This document shows positions 25,841-37,849 of a DNA stretch of 64,000 nucleotides, piece by piece. Origin of the DNA: Larimichthys crocea (lineage: Eukaryota; Chordata; Actinopteri; Sciaenidae). Under the pieces are notes generated by a model. That model did not search any database, had not been told where the DNA came from, and saw nothing but the letters and a program-made list of their open reading frames with translations. The position numbers and the translations under genes are program-made. Numbering within the stretch: the stretch's first letter is position 1; the number at the start of each line of letters is the position of its first letter. The stretch spans positions 15,352,967 through 15,416,966 of the forward strand of contig NC_040016.1 in the NCBI RefSeq assembly GCF_000972845.2. Direction: 5' to 3'.

Positions 25841-28294
25841 AGAAAAAAATCCCAAGTGCAAACTCAGCACCAGAATGAAGCCATCACAGTTTCTGATTTC
25901 ACCTCACAAGAAGATTTCATGGGCAGGACACAGCAGGAGTCAGAGAGCTGACAGCCCTGAAACAACAGCACCGACAGCACTTCTGCTCGTCTGCGGTGTA
26001 GTTAGAGCAACGTCAGACTACATTTGTACAAATACACACGAATTCCTCAGATTCATGAAACACTGGCAGACAGGAAGGAGATCAAAGCCTGGAAACATTC
26101 CTGTGTATTGGGTTCACCTGTCAGAGCACCTAAAGACATCAATCGTGGCTTCAGAGGAGGGTGGTCTGCAGGGAGCTTCATGTTGCAGTCTGACCCGAAA
26201 AAAAATTGGTGCCGCGTTCTGTCAGGTTGAAGTATTCAGCGCTGCTGGGGTCCATCTTTAAACTCAAGTTCTATGTTCACAAACTTTTCCCACTTGTGAA
26301 TAATTTTAGAGAACAGCATTGGTGCGGTTTATCACATTAAGTACGGCTCAACGGGTCAACGTATGCATTTTGCTCACATGACCTACTGTAGATTTACTGT
26401 ACCACTGCTCACAATCATTTCTCTGTACTGTGTTAGTTTAAAAAACTTAGAATGTCAATTAGGGCTATGCAATAATTCAATACTTTTATTGTATATGTAT
26501 ATATTGTATATGGTCTGTTCAGTGGAAACATATCTTTATGATTGCTCCTATGAATCAGCTAACTCCTACTGTTGCAGGATGTTATGCATAACATCAGAAC
26601 ACAGTTCTTCATATTAAACATCAGTTTATTATTTAATTTATACTTTACTTTTTAAGGTCATAACAAACTCGAAACAGAAATCTGTTTCAGAAAACATATT
26701 TACAGATCAAGTTACATATTAATATAATAGCCCTTTCTTTAGATCACTTGAACAACTTTCTCATCCAGTGAACTTGTAAAGGCATGTACAGTTTCTGCTT
26801 GTATTTCATTTGAGGGTGCCAGTATCGCCTCCCAGTGCTGTTCATCCTCGTGGATCTTCAGGTTAATTGGATGATGGAGGCTCCACCATGATTTTCTTCT
26901 TTCTTTCATTCTGACAGCAATCAAGGAATCAGTGATGTTTTTTTGCAGCATGAGATGGTGTGATGTCCTGAGGAAAATATTTCTGGAAAGCACAATTTCT
27001 CCTTTTATACCATGACAGAAAACATATTTTATGCTTTTGACACCCTCAGGGACTATCTAAGTCTCAATATTCTCGCCCAAGACATCAACACCACCGCCTC
27101 TAAAAGGCAGTCTTGTTGGAACAGGGTGACCATTGAACAACTATCCAGACCTGGGTCTTCCAGTTTCAAGCTTATGTTGACCCATTTACACCAATATGTG
27201 CCATTAACAACAATCTAATATACTTATATATATTATACATTCAACATCTGCACAAACTGTCTGTGTATTTTCTCTTGTATCTTAAATTATTTCATGCACA
27301 CACTTCCATATAACATTCTTATACATGAATTTTATAGATGTCCATCGACTATGTCTAACTCCACATTAAAAATAAGAGATATAAGCATATGTTCAATTGG
27401 TGAACCCTTTTTGAAGCATCATTAATGTGTTTTTTGTGTGCAAAGCCGTGCCCCTTTCACCTCATTACAAGCCCGGGTTAATAATGTTTAATGCGACATC
27501 GTTTCATGTCTGTGAAGTTCCACTTTGCATGCATTAGCAGAACAAGAGAGTGTGAGACTTAACTTGTGAGATAAGTGTTGCACTGTGAAGCGGCCAGATG
27601 TTAAATCCCAAATAATTCGCCCTAGATTTAACTCTTGCATTTATCTCTCTACCAAATCTGGCTCCGCTTTGTGGCTTTTAGATGTAGTCTTTCATTTCCA
27701 AAAGTGGGGGTGTTTATGTGCTACTACAAATGACCTATGGTTTTTTTTCTAGCTTTAGCATGTGTGAGTGTGTCTCATGTTTCTTGTGGGAACTTCTTGC
27801 AGAAAGCCGCACTGGGCGACGATTCTGGACTTTTAGCTGCTGACGATTATAAAAAGTGAAACGTGAGCGCATTCCTGAGGGCCAAGGTAGAGCTGTGCGG
27901 CTACACAGCTGAGGTCTTATTGAAAGATGAGTGCTTAGCAGGAAATTAGCCTACAGCAGGATCCATCGGGGGTCACAGAAAATTCATGCACACACATAAA
28001 TGTTCTTATAGACTGCATTCCTTATTCACCACCCCCACTGATGATGATCCTTTTTTTATATGATCATCACATGCATCCCATCATTATGTTCAGGCAATAA
28101 GTCACACTTGACTGCTGTAACATGACCTGGTCTTTTATTCAGTCCTCGTGTGACTCTGAGCTCTGCAGACTCTCTGACTTGTAAGGTTCTGCAAACTGTG
28201 TGAGTGCATGCACTCAGGCATTGCATGCCCCAGATTTGGGGTGGGAGTAGTGTTGGGAGGCTGTGAGAGAGCGACAGCTGACTAGCTGGGACCA

Positions 28295-28340
28295 GGGAGG
28301 AGGGGAGGGGAGGGAAGGGAGGAAGGGGAGGAGGTGGTGG
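28295..28340 (+). repeat. G-rich tract with a G-quadruplex motif
   Basis: The plus strand reads ggggaggggagggaagggag, i.e. four or more runs of three to four G separated by one or two bases, which satisfies the usual intramolecular quadruplex pattern. Confidence 0.85.
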
Positions 28341-28440
28341 TCAGACAGTCAGCGTCCACTACTGGGATCCCGGGGGAAACTGAGCCAGAATAGAGGGGAC
28401 TACAGTTGCAGCTGTTGTTGCTCTCTCACTCACACACAAA

Positions 28441-28441
<1 letters not shown>

Positions 28442-28490
<49 letters not shown>

Positions 28491-28492
28491 AC
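28442..28492 (+). repeat. (CA)n microsatellite
   Basis: This CA run of about 22 units is followed by tacacac. Confidence 0.97.
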
Positions 28493-28689
28493 TAACACAG
28501 ATTATTCTTAGCCCATCTCTGGCGTCCTTTTTAATCTATAAAGCTCACTGACCTGTTCGCTGGGTGTTATATAAATTTTTTATGTGTTACTATGAGATGG
28601 GACAATATTGATCAAAGCACATTTGGCAGCAGTGAATGATGTTTTACTATGAGGAAAAAGTTTGATAGGTTTCAAAATACAACACATTA

Positions 28690-28930
28690 ACATATGAGGC
28701 AATTTATGGCTTAGTTTATTGTCAATGTCGATTAATATTCTTATATTTGGGGTAATTAATGAATTCTGTAGTCTCTGAAATGTCAGAAAATATGCATTAT
28801 TTATTTACCATAATTTTATTATAATTTTGTGTTTATTGATTAATTGACTATAGATGAATGTCATTCTAAGAAGATGTATCTTATTTGGTTATTCAGTTTT
28901 AGAAAACACATACGAGCCAACAGAGAAGCT
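28690..28930. mobile_element. diverged MITE-like fragment
   Basis: The phrases tgtcaatgtcgattaat and ctctgaaatgtcagaaaata are typical of the interior of the 43497-43840 family. Ends were not located. Confidence 0.4.
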
Positions 28931-29719
28931 GAAACCAATGCATATCTGGCATTTCTGCTTGAAGTCAATCATCATTAATCACAAATGTGATCATTGAATA
29001 GATTCATTGTTTAAGCTCCTAAGGAGCACAACGCATCATGTTAAAGGGTTATTTTTTACACTAAAGGGCAGATATATTACAGTACAGGGTATAACTTGGT
29101 TTTCTTGGATGAAGTGCTCGGGGACAGAAAGATGAACTGTTTGATGTGTATCTTATAAAAAGCATCTCAGTTACTGAGTGTCACAAAGAGCCTGTGTTGG
29201 ACTGCAAGGCTGCAGAGTTCATGTTGCTATGTTGTTTATTTATTCACAACACTGATGGAGCAAATTGTTCTACAGATTTAGAATGAGTTTAGTGCACACT
29301 ACAGTAGATGCACAGGCAGTGAGTGACTAAGTGAACCTGTTAGGACTAACAGCAGCACTTCACTGTAGTGAGTCTGCAGAGCAGAAACAAATCAGACTGA
29401 GAGCTAACAGCTGAAAGCAAAAGCTGGTTGCTGGAATCAGATATTTGTCTTTATTTGTTGGTAAATGTCGTCTTTTTATGCTAGATTCTAAATATACAAC
29501 AATAAATTTGGTAATAATGTGTTGGCAAATCTGGTTATATGGTAAAGGAGATTTGTGTGATACAATCAAAAGCTCCAGAAGAGCGACTAGATTTTTTTTT
29601 AATCAACTACTATTTACAAGATGAACTTTCAGTCTCATCAAGAATGTAAAAGAAAATAATATAAAGAACAATGACCATAACTCTCAGATTGAAAATCGTT
29701 GCAGAACATGAAGTGTTGC

Positions 29720-29960
29720 CAGACTTCCTGGTATCAGAGACTCAGTGGAGAATTCAGGAAGTTACTGCTCCTAGCCAAGAAATGGGACGGTATGTAATCC
29801 TGGTAAAACTCCAACCTGTTGTTTTTTCAAATATGGATTAAACAAATGAGATATGTATTAGTTGGTAAGCTTCTCTTGTTTCCAGTTAACCAGCTGCCAG
29901 CTGTAGCTTCATATTTAATGTACAGACATGAGAGGGGTATAAATCTTACATTACTGTAAG
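29720..29960 (-). repeat. teleost interspersed repeat family B, minus orientation
   Basis: Characteristic phrases are gaagttactgctcctagcca, gaaatgggac, ggattaaacaaatgagatat and gctgccagctgtagcttcat, followed by acagacatgagaggggtata. The reverse complement shares the catttgtttaatcc region with the plus-orientation copy at 57385-57560. Confidence 0.55.
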
Positions 29961-31734
29961 TAGAGCTGGATCATAACTAACAGTGCAAGTATTCATTATA
30001 TCATGTTTTCTTGAAACCTGTAGTCCAACTCCACTCACTTTGGTGCTAAAACTAATGTAGCCTAATGCAACAGTTCTGAAATACATCCTCCCTTCATGAA
30101 AGTTTCATAATGTTCAGTTTTTGTTAAATAGTCTTAGAGGTTTGCTCATTTTGGAGGATGTAGTTTGTGTTTATTGCATTATACTAACAGGTGGTTTCTA
30201 TTATTTTGTCCACTCCATTCATATCAATGAGGGTGGGCTAAATTATAGAAGCATCTAAATGTGAATGAAGAAGCAAACTTTACAGCAAACATTATTGTGT
30301 CAGATGTGATTGTCAATTAAACAAGATTAATTGCATTGAAAGTCAATTTGATTCTGCATAATCAAATATAGTATATAATTTTGCCATAATATTGATTCCA
30401 ACCTTCTTATCCAGGATCTTGTTTGTCTATTCCTTGCTGTAAAGTTTCAGCTTGACACCAGGACATCGTGGACCGTGCCAACAAAGCAACAGATTCATCA
30501 TTTAATATTCCAAACTAAAGTCAAGACAAAGAACAACATTTCTTTCTGAAAACAGATTTAATTTACAAAGAGTCAGTGACAGTTTTACAGTGCACATGAC
30601 ACAGAATCACTACTGAAGGTTCGCAGAACCCTGATGAAAAATATCAACAACTGTGCTGAAAAATTACACTTTGACAACTGTAAATAGGAGGAAATAAATG
30701 TTACATTTACATACACATACACATAGTGTGTGATATCTGACATCTCAGACTGTGCCTCATGGCGGAAACTGTGTGTGTCTTGGACCCTCTGAATGTGTGG
30801 TATGTATTGACCTGAATACTGAGACAACACCATATGGATCAACTGGCCAAGACACTCAAAAGACCTCAGGCCTAATCCCTGCTGGCTGAGTTGATTGGTC
30901 TGGGATCCCTTTATTTTAAAAAACAAAACTTAATGAAACTAACTGTTTTTTGTTACAATAAGAAGTTAGAGCATCAGATTGTCCTTGCATAACAGTGGTC
31001 CTCTATAAAAACGTATTTTTAAGTCGGAGCGGGCAGTATCATCTGTAATCCTGAGGGGAATCCTGATATTTATGAGAATTTGTGAAGGAAGCTGAAGTTT
31101 TTAACTGTTAAGATGCCACTTAAAATGAGAAACACTGAAATGGTTTGTTATGATACAAGAGAATAGATACTGTATATCAACGATTAACTCATCAGTTTGT
31201 GGTTTCAATACAAGTGTGGTGATGTTGTTTACATGTTATGGTAAGAACTGCAATATTACTGTGACATACTGTATTTATCTGTGCAAAATAATGAAAACCA
31301 TGCGATGGATATTAGAATAAATCTTGGTATTATTGCTGCTGTTTGGTTGATGACAAATATGTACAATGTTCTGTACATTTAACTTCATCTATCCTGTCTG
31401 ATAGAAATTAGGTCTTTACCTCCACTCTCAACTGTCTCATCACTGTCACAGCCCTCTAACATACATACACCTGTATGTGTGTATATACAGTATCTAACAC
31501 CATCACCATAATTCAGCTCATCCACAAAAAAGAGCCCGTTTTGCATCTTCTTTGAGCCTGTCGTGAATGAGTTTATCATAATGACCGGGTACCAGATGGC
31601 AGTCACTCAGTCAGTCAGTACTGGCTGTGCCATCTCTACCCCCTCCTTGCTCTGTGTAACAACCCAGGAGGACTGACAGTTGACTCAACGTGTGCCATGT
31701 CCACATGGCAGAGAAGAAAAATGAGTGTTTCTAA

Positions 31735-31756
31735 CAAGCAAGCAAGCAAGCAAGCA
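31735..31756 (+). repeat. (AAGC)5 microsatellite
   Basis: This is a run of caag/aagc tetranucleotide units. Confidence 0.95.
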
Positions 31757-32291
31757 CAACACTGCTGATTACGAGGGACAAATCTCAAAGTTTAATGTGC
31801 AATATCTGAACTAGTCATGCACCGTATTGCTGTAATGTCTTTCTAGGCAAGATGGAATGAGGCAAGACTTCCCTAAACTGTATTAAAAACTATTTAAATG
31901 CGGCAGTTTCTTATAGTTTACTCCTGTGTAACATTCATTCCCTGAGCAAGGTGAATGAGACATCGAGTTCAGTTAAACCTGAGTTTCCATGGCATCAAGG
32001 CCTGTTGGAAACAAGAGGGAGCACATTACTGTGTTTCAGTGGCAGTGCGTTCAGTAACAGCTGTTTTGTAGCATCACTTATAAAAACAGTAACCATGCAA
32101 TCCAGCAGTTGGTGTTTCTATTCATAGATGCAAAGAAGAGAGATATATGAGAGCCTGTCCTGTATCATAGAAGTGAAAAAGTCTGTGGATGTTTGTTTAA
32201 GAATCTGTGATGTGATGTGATGTGACATTCTGAGACAGATGTCCATTTCGAAGTACCGTCTTAATTCATCCAGAGAACCCAGTCATACGTG

Positions 32292-32311
32292 CACACACAC
32301 ACACACACACA
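32292..32311 (+). repeat. (CA)10 microsatellite
   Basis: This is an uninterrupted CA run about 300 bases past the inka2 stop. Confidence 0.95.
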
Positions 32312-32503
32312 AAGAAATTTGAATAATACAAAACTTGCAGCATAATGTTTGTCTCTAACTCCGTCTCAAACACATTCACACACCTTGACATACACAGCAA
32401 ACGAGGTTTAGGTTTTAGGATTGTCAGACAAAATGTTGCCCTGATAATCTCTGGGTGTGAAATTCATCGGTTCATTTTTGGAAAATATCTGTAGCTAAGC
32501 CTT

Positions 32504-32509
32504 TTTATT
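32504..32509 (-). promoter_or_regulatory. inka2: candidate inka2 polyadenylation signal (AATAAA)
   Basis: This is an AATAAA hexamer on the minus strand about 100 bases after the inka2 stop codon. It would give a very short 3' UTR. Another AATAAA lies at 30910-30915 and an ATTAAA near 30556-30561. A 3' UTR of about 1.7-2 kb is therefore equally possible, and the sequence from 30550 to 32605 contains no recognisable repeat apart from short microsatellites. The true end cannot be decided here. Confidence 0.3.
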
Positions 32510-32605
32510 CAGTCATTCATTCATTCCCCTCTAGCACAGCCAAAAAGAACCCAGCACCTGTCATTCACTCAGTCTGGCATCGCTGGCAGACTGTTGGCCT
32601 CACTG

Positions 32606-33859
32606 TCAGACCCACACAGCTGTGTTGTAGTCAAACAAGGGCTGCATTTTCTCCAGACCAGTCTCCGGCTGTCTCCTGTCTAAATAAATCCCAGCGAACG
32701 GCTGCTGGTGGACCTGGGGGAAGTGGCATTGGTGGTTCCTCTCGGCTTCAGCTAGATGTGGACACGGCCTGGCTTTGCCCTGCTGTCCGTTTGCCCAGAA
32801 CGGCAGGTAGAAGCTGCCTTTTGAACTTTTAGGAACCAGTTTCTTTGGCCTTTTAAAGAGGTCGCCCTCTGACAGCTCAGGTGCCATCCAGCCAGGTCTC
32901 TCCTTAAGCAGCTTGTCCCTGTCGGGACGGACACTGCGGAGGAACTTCTTGAAGATGTTTGTGGTTAACGAGAACTTCTTGCAGATCTCCTGTGAGCGGC
33001 TGAGGCGGAGAGGGTGAGCTGGTGTGTCTGGTCTGTCGGCACCTCTGTCCACTATCCTCTCTTCCCTCCTCTTCCTTCTTTCCTCTTCTTCACCCTCGTC
33101 CCTCTCCACCTCGGGCAGGTCCAGCCAGTTGCCCACGAGGTCGGCGAAGACGTTGTCACCCAGCACTAAAGGCTGACGATTTCGGCTGCGGCTCATGAGT
33201 GAAGAAGTCCAGTCGCTGCCGTCATCTGTGCTATCCTGGGAGTAGTCACTGTCCAATGAAGGGCCCTCTCTGGAGAGGCTGTACAGGATCCCAGGCAGGT
33301 CGACTACCTGAGCACGACGTGGAGCCTGTGGATGGGGGTAGGACTCTGGTGGAGGGTTTCCCCCCATTGGTCCGTAGAAATCCACCTGCGGTGCTGCATA
33401 CCCTGACCACCTCTTGGGTATAGACTCAAGGTCATTCTCGCTTCTTGCACTTCTCGCACTTCTTTCAGTTATGTCGCTCTCACTCTCTAGGCTGGATGAC
33501 GAGGAAGACGAGGTTCCCAGGCTGCTTCTGTTTTGTGATTGGCTGCTGTCATCTCGGCTGAAGGTGTTTCTGCTCTCTAGAGACTGCCTTGGACTTGGCA
33601 TCGGACTCTGACTAGGCTCTTCTGGCATGGTTTGGCTAAAGCAGGACCCGTGATGCTCGTCTGAGGTTGAAGCTGCTGTAGCTGATGCTTCACGAGGAGC
33701 TGGTGAAGCAGGATGTGGGATACCTCGGTTAATGGGCCGGCCCGAAATATCAAGGTTTTCTAGTGCTGTCTGAACCTGGAGAAGTTTGAGTTCCTGGAGG
33801 GCTCCCATCATTGAATTCATCTGAGCGTGGAGACCATCCCCGGCTTCTTTCATAAACAC
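32606..33859 (-). CDS. inka2: inka2 terminal coding exon (PAK4-inhibitor INKA2, FAM212B)
   Basis: INKA proteins bind the catalytic domain of the kinase PAK4 through the Inka box and inhibit it, affecting actin and adhesion. This exon encodes 417 residues plus a stop. Exon residues 4-38 form a predicted helical segment (KEAGDGL...LKLLQVQTALE) matching the INKA2 N-terminus. Residues about 85-140 are Ser/Arg-rich and low-complexity. Residues 212-250 are the Inka box, with the core RNRQPLVLGDNVFADLVGNW. Residues 296-320 carry the INKA2-type NIFKKFLRSVRPDRD block, and the protein ends NTAVWV, as in mammalian INKA2 recalled from memory. The first codon is GTG directly after a good acceptor (cttcctgcag), so this is a phase-0 splice junction and not a start. 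The N-terminus comes from the exon at 44293. The full protein would be about 429-441 residues against about 300 in mammals, with the excess mostly between the N-terminal helix and the Inka box. Family assignment is near certain, and INKA2 fits better than INKA1 because of both ends. Confidence 0.96.
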   Translation of the reverse strand: MFMKEAGDGLHAQMNSMMGALQELKLLQVQTALENLDISGRPINRGIPHPASPAPREASATAASTSDEHHGSCFSQTMPEEPSQSPMPSPRQSLESRNTFSRDDSSQSQNRSSLGTSSSSSSSLESESDITERSARSARSENDLESIPKRWSGYAAPQVDFYGPMGGNPPPESYPHPQAPRRAQVVDLPGILYSLSREGPSLDSDYSQDSTDDGSDWTSSLMSRSRNRQPLVLGDNVFADLVGNWLDLPEVERDEGEEEERRKRREERIVDRGADRPDTPAHPLRLSRSQEICKKFSLTTNIFKKFLRSVRPDRDKLLKERPGWMAPELSEGDLFKRPKKLVPKSSKGSFYLPFWANGQQGKARPCPHLAEAERNHQCHFPQVHQQPFAGIYLDRRQPETGLEKMQPLFDYNTAVWV

Positions 33860-35209
33860 CTGCAGGAAGACAGAGAGAGCAATAAAGAGATGATGATCAG
33901 AGACAAATAACTAAAATGTCCAGTTCGGCTTAACAGCTAAAGACTTTGTAGAGGTCATCGGTTTAATCATATGACTCCGCCTCCTGCTGAACCAACCTCA
34001 TCCATCAAAAACTGATTTCCTCACTGCTCCCCTTCTTTTTTATCGTTTATCTCAGCACCGGCACAAATCCAATTACACGCCATCAACTGTCAGTGTCAAA
34101 GACATTAAATACACATATTTATGAATATAAATCACAGTAATAGTTCTGCTTTTTGTCTGTGTGCCTTCTGGAGTCTTATCTTTTTTGTTTAAGGCCGTGC
34201 ACCTTGTTTAATTATGGGTCATATGACCTAGTTTTGGATGACAGGCCAGGCTTCCATATGGCCTGCGCACAAATAGGATCCAACCCATGACAGCTGTAAA
34301 ACCAGCCTGCCTTTCTTTCTCTTCTACTCTTCCTGTCTCGGCTTTTCCTTTTTGCATCCATCCATTTACTTTATTCCACATTTGCTCTGTCCTCCGAGCT
34401 CTTTGTCTTCACTCTTACTTCCCTCTGTGCAGCAGTAATCATACACTCAGCTTTTATCTTCCTCCTCCTCCTCCACTCTCTTTCTGCTCTCATCTGTTTA
34501 AGAGCCTGTGTCATGTGACCTCGACTAACCGTCTTCTCCTGAAGGCAGACAGAAAGCCCAGAGGCAGCATTGTGACCTGTGTCTTGACTTGTAGGTCTGA
34601 ATCATTTCACACCTTGACCCAGACTTTGAATCATTCTTTTAATATAACAGCTTAACAGCAACTATCTTCATCTAGGAGCATGGTCACATGGGCAAAGGTA
34701 GCGATTGATAGATGAGTAAACCGGCAGACAGACCTCCCTTTTTGAAATAAAAGCAAACATCTGTGGGAAGATGAAAAATGGCATGCAAGGAATTTTTTAA
34801 AAAACGTGCCGGATTGCGTGGGAAAATGTTAGCCTGAAACTTTTAAAACACACCCACTGTACAGCAGGTATCACTGATCGACACTTCTTTTCCCTCTAAG
34901 CAAAGCTGTCTGTCAGGATCTGTCGGTTAACCCACAACAACTCAGATACCTGCACATAAAACAGGCTTTTTCTTGTTCATGAGAACATACAGCTAACACT
35001 TTAAAATGGATAATCCTTTGAAAATGAAAAACAGGAACTTGCAGCACTCACATCTCAATTTATAGAACAAATATTATACATCTTTAGAAAAATTTCAAAC
35101 TCCCGCCTTACCTTCTAGAAACTTTCACAAAGAAGGAGGTATAAATTTCCCTGTCTGTCTCTCTGTTGTTGTTTGCCTGCACCTCCGCCACCCTGTCACT
35201 GTCTCTCAC

Positions 35210-35470
35210 CTTTCAAACGGATCACTGTGACAACCCCTATATGTATCTCTCTCCAATGGGGGAACACCGCGGGACGTGACAGCCAATCAGTGCTGCCCGT
35301 CTAGACTATAACCCCCAAATGGCGGGGGGTGGGGGGGTCATTCAGGCGGAAACGGATTGACAATGAGAGGAGCGAGAGAGGGGAGGCATGGAGTAGAAGG
35401 GATGGTGAGAGTCAGCCGGATGAGTAAGCCGGTGGGGGCGGCAGGGCGGTGTGTGTGTGTGTGTGTAATT
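35210..35470. promoter_or_regulatory. CpG-rich block in inka2 intron 1, candidate alternative promoter
   Basis: CpG density rises sharply compared with the flanks (accgcgggacgtgacagcc, aggcggaaacggattg, agccggatgagtaagccggt). CCAAT motifs are at about 35252 and 35283 (agccaatcag), and there are G runs at about 35323-35338 and a (GT)9 run at 35449-35466. On the minus strand, gaaag|gtgagaga near 35212 is a good donor sequence, so a non-coding first exon spliced to the big exon is conceivable; that exon has an in-frame ATG at 33853. This is inference only. Confidence 0.35.
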
Positions 35471-35880
35471 GGGAGGGATTCCTCGCCATATGTTTAGATG
35501 TCGAGGAGAAAACTGTTGACGGATTTAATTATGGATGACACCATAAGAACACATGGGGGGAGTTATAGATGGGTAAAAGGGGGGTTATAGTTGTAGGTGT
35601 AACAACACCAGGCTGTGATACTTAATCTTGAGGGAGCAGTGATTGTGTTGAACCCCGGATGGGAAAAGTAGCTGTGTAGAACAACTGACAGTACAGCATC
35701 ATAAACAAAGCATCCTCTAAGCACCGTGAGAGAAGGAAATGTTGCAGAATGTGGGGTTTTCTGGGAAAACAGACAAATGTGATAGATTATAAAAATTCTT
35801 TGTCTATGTGTAGTAAAACAATTTCTACAGTCATGAGAAAATGGTATACAATGTACAAAAGCCAATATGTTTTCTTAACT

Positions 35881-36262
35881 TCTTTTGATTTCTGGTGGTG
35901 ATGGTGATGACGATTAAGCTTTTCCGACTTTGGTGATGCACTGCCTTTTCATTTAGCTCCACCCTGAGATTGTGCTTATAATAATACCTTAGCAACCATT
36001 TAAATAATTGTCATGACATTTAGTACACATACACATGTTCCTTCCAGGGTGACTTCTATTTTGGAGATCTGGTGACTTTTAATCTCGTCAAGTTGTATTT
36101 GTCCAGTATTTTGGTTTATACGTAAGTATCAGCATGCTGACATGCTTAACTGAGATAGTGAAAAACATTGTACCTGCTAAAAATCTGCATATCAGCAGGA
36201 CCACCATGCTGCAACCTCACAGAGCTGCTAGCACGGCTGTGGACTCTCAGTCTTTTAGAAAT
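35881..36262 (+). repeat. teleost interspersed repeat family A, copy in the inka2 intron
   Basis: Phrases in order are gactttggtgatgcactgcc, catttagctccaccctgaga, ttgtccagtattttggttta, tatcagcatgctgacatgct and cacagagctgctagcacggc. These parallel the 16570-17040 copy. It is non-coding. Confidence 0.6.
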
Positions 36263-36284
36263 TAATGATAATTGACATCTTCTT

Positions 36285-36440
36285 ATATACTATTGCCCCA
36301 AATAATGATTCATTTTTTTAAATAATTACAATATTCTGTCAATATGTTCTTGATTAATCAGTATAAAACCAAAAATATTCACAATTAAAGAAAACAAAGC
36401 AGAAAAATGTAGAAAACACAAAATCGGCCAACAGAATTGT
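36285..36440. mobile_element. diverged MITE-like fragment
   Basis: The phrases ttcttgattaatcagtataaa and aaccaaaaatattcacaatt resemble the interior of the 43497-43840 family. The boundaries are uncertain. Confidence 0.35.
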
Positions 36441-37849
36441 CCATTTATTTCCTGTTAATCTGCTATTTCACCTGTTTTGTACCTTGACACTTATCCAGTA
36501 TGCTGCAACCATTAACATTAAACCTCTGGGTTAAAACACTTCATCACTATAACATACAGCTCAGCTGGTGCACTGTGGCGTGAACAGCCTCTAAGATCAG
36601 ATAATAAGCCTATCAATGCACATGCTGGGAACAAAAGCCTCGGAGCTTCTCGTTGGCTCGCCAAATTAGGCAGCCGAGGTACGTGTAATTAGTACAATCA
36701 GGTTGTCTCTTGTCTTTGTGCCTTCCACATATGGCTGACTTCATTAGCTGTAATTCTCTGCGTCCCGGGAGAGGCTGGGAAAGAGTGCATAATTACGGTT
36801 TACTTTCCTCCACGTCAAAAGTCAACAAGTCTAAAGAGAAGATGTGCAGAGTTATGTATTGTAAAGGCAGACATGTGGCTTCCGTGAAGTTTATGCAGGG
36901 ATCAGCTGAAGGATTACCTCACTGTGAGCTACCGGTGAGATCTGGACAACTTAAATGTATTAAGTCTGTTTTTGAAATATTATCTCCTAAGCAGTCCATT
37001 CTCATGCAGTCTAAAAAGGCCGCACCTGTTTGTACACGCTAACCAAAAACACCTTAATTTAACACTCACATGCAGCTTTCCATTATTCCCGAAAACACAG
37101 GCATTCCCACTGGGTATTTAAAACACAGAGTTGTTTACTGGCATTTCTATTCTAAGGTAACATTAATAATTCATATTGTGCCCCGGAGAACAAACAGAGG
37201 AGCAGTAGTTAACTAAACCCCCATTATTCCACCTTTACCACACCAACTAACTCCGGGCACTTCACTGCCATTTCAAGGCTGAACTTTGCGGCACAAATAT
37301 GTCAGTATCTTCAACCTTCATTCTGCCATCTGCACCGGATGGTAAAAGTGACTTCACAACAATGTCCTGCAGCAGTTTCTAGTTTAAACACAGATGTTGT
37401 TCATCCTGAAATGTCTCACTTTTTTTTTTTTTTTTACAAAGTGTTAATCAGCTCAGGGGCCTCATTAGGACAAAGACACAGAGGACCTGACAGAACCTAC
37501 ACGAGCACCTCAAACACTTACCCACAAAAATGGAGATGTGGGGGGGAAAAAGTGTCTGTCTAATCTAATTTAATAAGAGAACATGGATGAAATTGGGGCT
37601 GCAGGGAATTGCTGTACTGGCCAGAAAAAAACTGGCATCATTAACTCAGTCTTGTGAAGTTTAGTTAAATCTTCTTTTTGAACTAAAGCCTCCAAACTAT
37701 TTCAGCCATTTAATCCATCATGTGTATTCCTATAAAAAAATCAACACTATAAAAAGGCAAGCCAAGTGAAAATCTGCTGAATGAATGAATGAACAAACAG
37801 GGGTTGTCCAGCTTCTCCCCCTTCATCCCCCTTTACTTCTTCTTCTTTG

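Larger units (their letters stand above)
23075..30549. other. non-coding region; no gene supported
   Basis: It contains several microsatellites, MITE-like fragments (25585-25840, 28690-28930), a G-rich tract with an adjacent CA run (28295-28492) and a repeat B copy (29720-29960). Positions 24340-24480 and 27480-27700 look non-repetitive and balanced in composition. Open frames at 25875-26261 and 26739-27218 have no recognised similarity. Confidence 0.5.
30550..32605. other. non-coding; possible inka2 3' UTR plus flank
   Basis: There is no transposon-like sequence. Simple repeats occur at 31735-31756 (AAGC) and 32292-32311 (CA). Because minus-strand AATAAA/ATTAAA signals occur at 32504, 30910 and 30556, some or all of this may be 3' UTR. 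The 113-codon minus-strand frame at 30585-30926 has no recognisable similarity. Confidence 0.4.

Noticed and set aside
25875..26261. 128-codon plus-strand frame
   Set aside because: No similarity was recognised and there is no start or splice context. It lies next to MITE debris.
1..30500. Search for rap1a exons expected by mammalian synteny
   Set aside because: No segment encoding the conserved G-protein motifs (for example GSGGVGKSALT or DTAGTEQF) was recognised on either strand.
33199..33611. Plus-strand open frames inside the inka2 exon
   Set aside because: They are antisense shadows of a strongly supported coding exon.
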